Assembly (NCBI GenBank): GCA_009904025.1
Contig: WYEE01000052.1
Location: 1-9,479 of the forward strand
Reading direction: 5' to 3'
Source of the DNA: Thermogladius sp.
GTDB taxonomy: Archaea; Thermoproteota; Thermoprotei_A; Sulfolobales; Desulfurococcaceae
Length of the DNA: 9,479 bases
Both the position numbers and the translations under genes were made by a program. Position 1 is the stretch's first letter. The number at the start of each line of letters is the position of its first letter. Below the pieces are notes generated by a model, which was given only the letters and a program-made list of their open reading frames with translations, did no database searches and was not told where the DNA came from. Positions 1-4,259 of the stretch are shown one piece after another.

Positions 1-198
1 AGGGTCATAGACATGCGTGAGGTTGAGACGGTCGACGGGTTTAAGATATTCGAGGAGGATCTAGGGTGGGCCCACTTGAGGTTCTCTAGGACTGAACCGG
101 TGTTGGAGATAATTGTAGAACCAATTGAGGATGGGAAACTGGAATTGCTTGCGAAAACAATACTTGACCTTGTGGAAAGGGTTAAACAGAAGATTTAA
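1..198 (+). CDS. Phosphohexomutase (phosphomannomutase/phosphoglucosamine mutase family), C-terminal fragment
   Basis: The reading frame is open from base 1, so this is the 3' end of a gene that starts before the window; the internal ATG at 13 is not the start. The 65 visible residues match domain IV of alpha-D-phosphohexomutases: a strand with V-D-G-F-K-I-F-E-E-D, then G-W-A-H-L-R and the phosphate-binding loop R-F-S-R-T-E-P, then a strand ending I-I-V-E-P and a closing helix. In this family the loop grips the phosphate of the hexose-phosphate substrate, and the usual form is R-x-S-(G/N)-T-E-P. Here the fourth residue is Arg, which is unusual but leaves the Arg, Ser, Thr and Glu in place. 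These enzymes interconvert sugar 1- and 6-phosphates in the cytoplasm. Which sugar cannot be told without the catalytic-serine and sugar-binding domains. The gene ends 73 bases before the next one. Confidence 0.85.
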   Translation, partial: RVIDMREVETVDGFKIFEEDLGWAHLRFSRTEPVLEIIVEPIEDGKLELLAKTILDLVERVKQKI

Positions 199-232
199 AG
201 CACTCTACTCCTATTTGTTATCCTCGCGCCTG

Positions 233-247
233 CTTTAATTAAAAATA
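233..247 (+). promoter_or_regulatory. Probable TATA box for the flavodoxin-fold gene at 272
   Basis: An A/T block, CTTTAATTAAAAATA, stands in an otherwise mixed 73-base spacer. Its centre is about 32 bases before the ATG at 272. With the usual 24-26 base TATA-to-start distance, transcription would begin around 264-267, giving a 5' leader of only about 5-8 bases. The match to the archaeal consensus is imperfect. An AGGTG at 261-265 could act as ribosome binding site only if transcription starts earlier. Confidence 0.4.
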
Positions 248-271
248 GAATGCGTGGTATAGGTGTTTTAA

Positions 272-970
272 ATGGTCAGGATAGTTGTGTTGAACGCTAG
301 CCCTCATGCGAATGGTGCTACAAGCAAGCTTGCTAGAATAGCTGGTAAAGGTGTTGTAGATGCCGGTGGAGAGGTCGAGTATCTAAGACTGTATGATTAC
401 AGAGTTGAGCCTTGTAAAGGGTGCGTGAGCGAGGATGTAAAGAAGTGTTACTTCCCATGCCCCGCTTACCAGGACGATTTCAACAAGCTGGCTTGGAGAC
501 TAATTGAAGCGGAGGGATTCATACTGGCAACCCCTGTCTACTGGTATGCGCCGACAGGTGTTCTGAAGAACTTCATTGACAGGTTGACGAGCCTGGAGAA
601 CATGATATTCCACTCCGGTAGAAGCCTCCTCGACGGGAAGGTAGCTGGATTCATAGTTGCCGGGGCCGACAGTGGTGTGATATCCGCTTTATCCTACATG
701 ATGATAGTTATGAACAGCATGGGTGTCCACATCCCCCCGTGGGCGATAGCGTACACTCATAACGTGAATCCCCTAGAGGACGAGCAGGCTGTGAGAGACG
801 CTTACAACGTTGGATTAAACGTCGCGAGAGCCGCGTCTATGTTGAATAGTGGAAGCGGGTTGGCCTGGTATAAACCCGATGTCAACTTAGAGGTCTTAGT
901 CAAGGAAGCTCTTGGTGAGGAAAAATCTCGTAGCGAAGACGATGCTCACTTACGTCAGGTTTTAAATTAA
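272..970 (+). CDS. Flavodoxin-fold FMN-binding oxidoreductase, iron-sulfur-flavoprotein-like
   Basis: This 232-residue soluble protein belongs to the NADPH-dependent FMN reductase / iron-sulfur flavoprotein superfamily. It opens with a beta strand and the FMN-phosphate loop N-A-S-P-H-A-N-G-A-T-S-K (residues 8-19). The second flavin-contact motif, T-P-V-Y-W-Y-A-P-T-G-V-L-K-N-F-I-D-R, is at residues 87-104. Between them lie four cysteines, C48, C51, C59 and C63, followed by D-D-F. This is the place where Isf-type proteins bind a [4Fe-4S] cluster, but the spacing C-x2-C-x7-C-x3-C differs from the compact archetype, so cluster binding is an inference. The likely role is electron transfer or reduction of quinones or small molecules, with the natural partner unknown. 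The C-terminal 35 residues are charged and lack a family match I recognise. The start at 272 fits the first beta strand. The next gene begins 36 bases downstream but has its own promoter-like sequence. Confidence 0.82.
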   Translation: MVRIVVLNASPHANGATSKLARIAGKGVVDAGGEVEYLRLYDYRVEPCKGCVSEDVKKCYFPCPAYQDDFNKLAWRLIEAEGFILATPVYWYAPTGVLKNFIDRLTSLENMIFHSGRSLLDGKVAGFIVAGADSGVISALSYMMIVMNSMGVHIPPWAIAYTHNVNPLEDEQAVRDAYNVGLNVARAASMLNSGSGLAWYKPDVNLEVLVKEALGEEKSRSEDDAHLRQVLN

Positions 971-976
971 CAAGGA

Positions 977-988
977 TTTTCTATAATG
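977..988 (+). promoter_or_regulatory. Probable TATA box for the sugar isomerase gene at 1007
   Basis: The sequence TTTTCTATAATG lies in the 36-base gap before the next gene. The centre of TATAAT is about 24 bases before the ATG at 1007, the normal TATA-to-transcription-start distance in archaea. This suggests a leaderless or nearly leaderless transcript. There is no good Shine-Dalgarno sequence before the ATG (only a weak AGGGT at 993-997), which agrees with that reading. Confidence 0.45.
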
Positions 989-1006
989 AAGTAGGGTTAG
1001 ACTCAA

Positions 1007-2254
1007 ATGAAATCGAGTAAGGCTAGGGTTCTAGTAGGAGTCCTCTCTTCTCCGCTTGGTGTCGGCGCAATCGGTTCCCTAGTGGAAGAAATAGCGAGGG
1101 CTTTGGGAGAGAAAACCCCGCAGGTAGAATACGCTGGGTTGATAAAAAGCGTGAGCGAGCTGGAGAGGCTGGAGGGGTGTAAGGCGGGTGTTGCGCTGGT
1201 CGCTACTGGTGGGACGGAGGAGTTGATCATCGGATTCGCGGAGAAGTGCGGGTTTACAACGATATTTTATCGCGATGGATTCAACAGCCTACCAGCCGTG
1301 TTGGAGGCAACCCCCGTTCTCCGAGACCATGGTAAAAAAGTCTATTTGAAGAGGTATACCTCACCCGGAGACATCCTCAGTGAGGTGGAGAAGATCAGCA
1401 GGGTTTACGAAGCCGTTGGAAGACTTAAGTCTTGTAGGCTAGGCTTGATCGGAGGCCCCAGTACTTGGCTCGTGTACAGCAGGGTTTCAGGTGATCTTGT
1501 CAAGGAGAGGATTGGGTCTGAGATCGTTTTGATACCGATTGAGGAGTTTGTACGAGAGATCGATAGGGCGGTTGTTGGGGAGGGGGATTTGGAGGCTGTC
1601 CGCGGGGCTAGAGGGGTTGAGGTTGAGGGCGGCGAGATTTCGAAAGCGTTGAAAGTCTACAAGGCTCTGCAAGCCATATCCGAGAAGTATAATCTCTGCG
1701 GTCTAACCCCTAGATGCTTCGATTTAATAACATTGAGGAAGACAACAGGGTGTCTAGCCCTCTCACTCTTGAACACAAGTCTCTACCCGGCTGCCTGCGA
1801 GGGCGATGTACCCCTTCTCATCTCAATGGCCCTGGGCGAATTCGTCTCCGGGAAACCAGCTTTCATGGGCAACCCGGTTATTGTCCACGGGGATGAGCTA
1901 GTTTTAGCTCACTGTACCGCTCCTTTAATCTCATCCTACCTCTTGTTAACACACTTCGAGTCAGGGCTAGGGGTCGGGGTCAGCGTCGACTACCCGGTTG
2001 GACGCGAGGCAACCTTGTTTAGAATAGACCCAAAGCTGGAGAATCTGAGAGTAGGGTTGGGCGTCGTGGAGAAGTGGGGTTGGAGGAGGGATATGTGTAG
2101 GACACAGATTAAACTAAGGTTGAAAGGGGCGGAGAGGATTGTAAAGGAAAGTATTGGAAACCACTATGCACTCATCCTAGGGGACTGGGTCGAAGAGCTC
2201 ACCCTGGCGTCTCAGCTTCTTGGTTTGAGGGTCGACAGGATCGACGAGACATAG
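1007..2254 (+). CDS. L-fucose/L-arabinose isomerase-like sugar isomerase
   Basis: This 415-residue protein has the layout of the fucose/arabinose isomerase superfamily, whose members are metal-dependent (usually Mn2+) aldose-ketose isomerases. The N-terminal half (residues 7-160) is an alternating strand/helix domain with a G-G-T-E-E turn at 68-72. The catalytic half carries C-E-G-D-V-P-L at 264-270, S-G-K-P-A-F-M-G-N-P at 281-290, A-H-C-T-A-P at 301-306, H-F-E-S-G at 316-320, C-R-T-Q at 364-367 and G-N-H-Y-A-L at 384-389. By analogy with FucI and AraA, E265 and one or more of H302 and H386 would be metal or catalytic ligands. The second acidic ligand of FucI appears as N289, which I believe is normal for this short archaeal branch, although I cannot verify that. 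The substrate is unknown and the symbol fucI is not justified. It is shorter than E. coli FucI (about 590 residues). It is followed by a 58-base convergent gap. Confidence 0.72.
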   Translation: MKSSKARVLVGVLSSPLGVGAIGSLVEEIARALGEKTPQVEYAGLIKSVSELERLEGCKAGVALVATGGTEELIIGFAEKCGFTTIFYRDGFNSLPAVLEATPVLRDHGKKVYLKRYTSPGDILSEVEKISRVYEAVGRLKSCRLGLIGGPSTWLVYSRVSGDLVKERIGSEIVLIPIEEFVREIDRAVVGEGDLEAVRGARGVEVEGGEISKALKVYKALQAISEKYNLCGLTPRCFDLITLRKTTGCLALSLLNTSLYPAACEGDVPLLISMALGEFVSGKPAFMGNPVIVHGDELVLAHCTAPLISSYLLLTHFESGLGVGVSVDYPVGREATLFRIDPKLENLRVGLGVVEKWGWRRDMCRTQIKLRLKGAERIVKESIGNHYALILGDWVEELTLASQLLGLRVDRIDET

Positions 2255-2312
2255 GTATTGCCTCTCGCCTAGAATAGGGAACTTAGAGATAAACTTATCC
2301 TACCACGCTCAC
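2255..2312. other. Short convergent intergenic gap
   Basis: Fifty-eight bases separate the 3' end of the sugar isomerase gene from the 3' end of the leftward transporter gene. There is no clear T-run on either strand and no convincing hairpin, so I see no recognisable terminator here. Confidence 0.5.
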
Positions 2313-3188
2313 TCACAGCCATGTGTATAGGACGCTGACGACAACCCCGATGCCCACCGCGAGTTTCAAAGGTGGCTCCGCCTGACCTAGTATGAGGTAC
2401 GCAAGTATTGAAGCGCCAATCGGCTCGACTAGACTTAGGCTTGAGACTGTATTCGACTTATAGAACTTCAGTAGGTAGTTCATCATGGTGTGGCCGCCTA
2501 TCATCGGCACGATCGCGAGCAGGATAACGAAGAAAAGTGAGCTAGGGGTGGCCGGGATCTCAATAGAAGAATTGAATAGACAGTAGATCAGGGATGTGAT
2601 CGTGGCTGTAGCGTAGGTTGGTATAACGTAGGTTGTCGTAGGTAGATTGAAGTTATGTCTGAGAAGCCTACCTAGAAGAAAGTACACGGATATGAAGAAG
2701 CCTGAGATTAAGGCGTACACGTGTCCTATTGTGAAACCCTGCTTTACCCCTCCGAGGAAAATGTACAAGAGTAGAGAAGCAACCGATAGACCGAGGATCT
2801 CCTTTGGTCTAACTCTAGCCTTGAGGAAGGTTTTCTCGTAGAGGGTGAGTAATAGAGGGTAAGTGTCGACGAGTAGAGTGCTCTCGAAGACGGGTATTAG
2901 GAAGAGGCTCTCCATCCACAGGGTGAAGTGTAAGCCAAGTGCTACACCGGCTACCGCAGTTAAAAGCACGGTTTTCCCAGTCAACTCTCTCAAACCCTTG
3001 TGATCCAATGCGAATAGAATAAGGGTCGACAACAGGAGCCTCCACAGGGAGGCCGAGCCTGCGTTTAACCGGGATAGTATAACGAGGATGCTTGCACTCG
3101 AGATTGATAACGTGATTACGAGAACTATCGCAACTAATTCAACCCTACGAAGCCTAGCCTTGCTCAAAATTACCTGGGTATCACCCAA
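2313..3188 (-). CDS. EamA/DMT-superfamily membrane transporter
   Basis: This 291-residue integral membrane protein shows about ten hydrophobic helices (near 17-38, 45-62, 73-91, 97-115, 129-146, 153-172, 186-205, 217-234, 247-267 and 273-291), arranged as two five-helix EamA halves. Family hallmarks are W-R-L-L-L-S after helix 1, T-Y-P-L-L-L-T-L-Y-E at 109-118 and S-L-V-E-P-I-G-A-S-I-L-A-Y at 252-264, the conserved Pro-containing segment that ends each half. DMT carriers export or import small metabolites; the substrate cannot be read from sequence. The start is TTG, the first possible start after an in-frame TAA. It is preceded at 3202-3196 by GGTGGTC, seven bases upstream, which supports it; a second TTG at 3167 is a weaker alternative. 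The protein ends directly at helix 10 with no tail. Its start overlaps by eight bases the end of a possible small upstream ORF. Confidence 0.85.
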   Translation of the reverse strand: MGDTQVILSKARLRRVELVAIVLVITLSISSASILVILSRLNAGSASLWRLLLSTLILFALDHKGLRELTGKTVLLTAVAGVALGLHFTLWMESLFLIPVFESTLLVDTYPLLLTLYEKTFLKARVRPKEILGLSVASLLLYIFLGGVKQGFTIGHVYALISGFFISVYFLLGRLLRHNFNLPTTTYVIPTYATATITSLIYCLFNSSIEIPATPSSLFFVILLAIVPMIGGHTMMNYLLKFYKSNTVSSLSLVEPIGASILAYLILGQAEPPLKLAVGIGVVVSVLYTWL

Positions 3189-3339
3189 CCCTAAAGACCA
3201 CCATTATCCAGAGAGACCTCTCGCGAGGTAAAAACATGTCGGTGTGCTTCGCGACATACCTCTGAGACACGGGTTTATAGCCAGCGGCTTTGCTTGAAAC
3301 CTTTGCTACTGCCTTGAGCAGTGTAGCGGCTGGAGCCAC
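3181..3339 (-). CDS. Possible small ORF upstream of and overlapping the transporter gene
   Basis: Reading leftward from a GTG at 3339 gives 52 codons, ending with TGA at 3183-3181, inside the first codons of the transporter. A TTG at 3360 would add seven residues. The predicted peptide starts with an Ala/Lys-rich amphipathic stretch (A-T-L-L-K-A-V-A-K-V), continues with Y-K-P-V-S-Q-R-Y-V and ends with a hydrophobic W-I-M-V-V-F. Codon choice (AAG, AGG, GTG, GCT/GCC) resembles that of the neighbours. A purine-rich GCGAGGA directly abuts the GTG, closer than normal. I recognise no family. The eight-base overlap would allow translational coupling to the transporter. It may equally be a chance open frame in a structured spacer, so treat it as tentative. 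Confidence 0.28.
   Translation of the reverse strand: MAPAATLLKAVAKVSSKAAGYKPVSQRYVAKHTDMFLPRERSLWIMVVFRVG
3225..3262. repeat. Bulged inverted repeat upstream of the transporter gene
   Basis: GAGGT at 3225-3229 pairs with ACCTC at 3258-3262, and inside it ATGTCG at 3236-3241 pairs with CGACAT at 3252-3257 around a ten-base loop, leaving a six-base one-sided bulge. A further ACCTC at 3216-3220 can compete for the same GAGGT, so two mutually exclusive hairpins are possible. This is seen directly in the sequence. A regulatory role is only a suggestion. Confidence 0.4.
3272..3281 (-). promoter_or_regulatory. Possible TATA box for the transporter gene
   Basis: On the minus strand this reads GCTATAAACC, which contains TATAAA. 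Transcription would begin near 3250, giving a leader of about 60 bases before the TTG at 3188 and placing the GGTGGTC ribosome binding site within the message. The motif lies inside the possible small ORF, so both assignments are unlikely to hold for the same transcript. On the plus strand the same bases read GTTTATAGC, a weaker match. Confidence 0.3.
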
Positions 3340-3363
3340 TCCTCGCCTAGTAGCAATCAAAGG
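3300..3363. repeat. Long bulged inverted repeat enclosing smaller hairpins in the spacer
   Basis: CCTTTGCTACT at 3300-3310 pairs with AGTAGC (3349-3354) and AAAGG (3359-3363), giving 11 base pairs interrupted by a four-base bulge. Inside or in competition with it are ACTGC (3308-3312) with GCAGT (3318-3322), GGC (3328-3330) with GCC (3335-3337), and CCAGC (3281-3285) with GCTGG (3329-3333). The cluster lies between two minus-strand genes and could be an untranslated structured RNA or part of a leader. It has no tRNA, C/D-box or clear H/ACA signature. Confidence 0.35.
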
Positions 3364-3390
3364 ATCGTTGGGGTTTTGTCATTTATGGGA

Positions 3391-4113
3391 TCAGCTTCGA
3401 GTTGAGGGGGCTTCAGACCCCTTGCAAACCGAGCAGACTCTTCTAACAATACCGCTGGTGCTGTATAGCTCGTCGCCTATTCTCTCCTGTAATCTTATTA
3501 CTTTGACGTCTCGCAGATTCCTCTTCTCAAGCTCCCCTTTCAGCTCCTCGGGGGTGATCCATTGGTCTGGGCCAAGTAGAATTATGTCGGGTTTTATATC
3601 GAGTACAGGCTTCAAGAAGTCTGATTCGTCGCCTAGTATAGCTTTATGAACATACTTAACTGATTCGACAACCCTCAGCCTCTGGTCTTCAGGTACAATA
3701 GGCTCCCTCCTCTTGAACCTTCTTATACTTTGATCTCTCGCCACAATCACGTAAACCTTCCCTAACTCCCATGCTTCCCTGATTAAATGGATGTGGCCTG
3801 GGTGGAGTATCTCGAATGAACCAGCTATGAGGACCTTAGGCCTCGATAAGAGTCTTGTTAACGGCTCCCATTCAAAGCTAAGTCTTCCGAGTTTCCTCAA
3901 CGCATCCAGCAGACCCTCAGCATACGCTACGCAGGCGAGGCTCGTGGATGCATCGCCCTTATCCAGGTAGTAATTGGCGTCGCTTAGGTAGGCTTTAGCG
4001 AGCTCGAAGACTTCTTTCGACTCTTTGTCAAGCCGGCTTGAGTCGATGAGATTAACCGCTTTCTCGACGTTCATTATGTATGCTCTAACCCTCTCCTCCA
4101 AACCATATCCCAT
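3391..4113 (-). CDS. ribL: DUF357-RibL fusion: archaeal FAD synthetase
   Basis: This 240-residue protein joins an all-helical DUF357 domain (about residues 4-76, with Y-Y-L-D-K-G-D and Y-A-E-G-L-L-D-A-L-R-K-L-G) to a nucleotidyltransferase of the RibL/glycerol-3-phosphate cytidylyltransferase type. The catalytic half begins V-L-I-A-G-S-F-E-I-L-H-P-G-H, with the H-x-G-H nucleotide-binding pair at H104 and H107. It continues with R-R-E-P-I-V-P-E-D-Q-R, L-G-P-D-Q at 180-184 and the closing S-T-S-G-I-V-R-R at 218-225. Archaeal RibL adenylates FMN to FAD and is known for conserved C-terminal cysteines that make it air-sensitive; here C227 and C230 form C-x2-C. The true start is the ATG at 4113, preceded by GGGGATC. 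The open frame runs back to 4293 but that stretch is control DNA shared with the divergent gene and does not look protein-like. The FMN-binding protein at 272 is a possible client of the same flavin pool. Confidence 0.85.
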   Translation of the reverse strand: MGYGLEERVRAYIMNVEKAVNLIDSSRLDKESKEVFELAKAYLSDANYYLDKGDASTSLACVAYAEGLLDALRKLGRLSFEWEPLTRLLSRPKVLIAGSFEILHPGHIHLIREAWELGKVYVIVARDQSIRRFKRREPIVPEDQRLRVVESVKYVHKAILGDESDFLKPVLDIKPDIILLGPDQWITPEELKGELEKRNLRDVKVIRLQERIGDELYSTSGIVRRVCSVCKGSEAPSTRS

Positions 4114-4138
4114 TAAAAGATCCCCTTCATCATATTGA

Positions 4139-4146
4139 TTAATAAG
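4139..4146 (-). promoter_or_regulatory. Alternative TATA box for ribL
   Basis: On the minus strand this reads CTTATTAA, an exact fit to the archaeal YTTWWWAW consensus. Use of this box would start transcription near 4118, only about five bases before the ATG at 4113, and would leave the GGGGATC ribosome binding site out of the message. The upstream box at 4184-4191 fits the ribosome binding site better, so this is the second choice. Confidence 0.3.
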
Positions 4147-4182
4147 TAGGCGTGGTAATATCCTCGTATTACTAGCGGTCAT

Positions 4183-4191
4183 CTTTATAAG
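4183..4191. promoter_or_regulatory. Shared bidirectional TATA box for ribL and the arginine decarboxylase gene
   Basis: The plus strand reads CTTTATAA (4183-4190) and the minus strand reads CTTATAAA (4191-4184); both match YTTWWWAW exactly. Usual spacing puts rightward transcription at about 4210-4213 and leftward transcription at about 4161-4165. That gives leaders near 48-50 bases, each long enough to include the purine-rich ribosome binding site of its gene. Direction in archaea is set by the BRE next to the TATA box, and neither flank shows a clear one, so use in both directions is an inference. Confidence 0.55.
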
Positions 4192-4217
4192 CCAACATAA
4201 CATACGTAGAGGTTGAG

Positions 4218-4256
4218 ATGTTGGTGGGGTTATTAGGCTGGGAGGGGAACCCCTGA
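4218..4256 (+). CDS. Possible 12-codon upstream ORF in the decarboxylase leader
   Basis: ATG at 4218 opens a frame of 12 codons (M-L-V-G-L-L-G-W-E-G-N-P) closed by TGA at 4254-4256, three bases before the decarboxylase ATG and in the same frame. With transcription starting near 4212 this ATG would be almost leaderless. The frame runs through the Shine-Dalgarno sequence GGGAGGGG (4240-4247). AGGG (4243-4246) and CCCT (4251-4254) can form a small tetraloop hairpin that would hide that sequence, so translation of the short frame could open it. This is a hypothesis from layout alone; a frame this short can arise by chance. Confidence 0.25.
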   Translation: MLVGLLGWEGNP

Positions 4257-4259
4257 GAA

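Noticed and set aside
3281..3340. Stem CCAGC/GCTGG with an inner hairpin, considered as an H/ACA guide RNA
   Set aside because: No ACA box follows the lower stem at the required distance and the internal loop is too long on one side, so the class assignment fails; only the inverted repeats are reported.
3290..3649. A 119-codon plus-strand frame across the end of ribL and the spacer
   Set aside because: Most of it is antisense to the well-supported RibL catalytic domain and the product is Ser/Leu-rich with no domain-like pattern, so it is a shadow frame.
4127..4133. ATGATGA on the minus strand, resembling box C of a C/D-box guide RNA
   Set aside because: No CTGA box D or C'/D' pair follows at a suitable distance, and the motif is explained as leader sequence before ribL.
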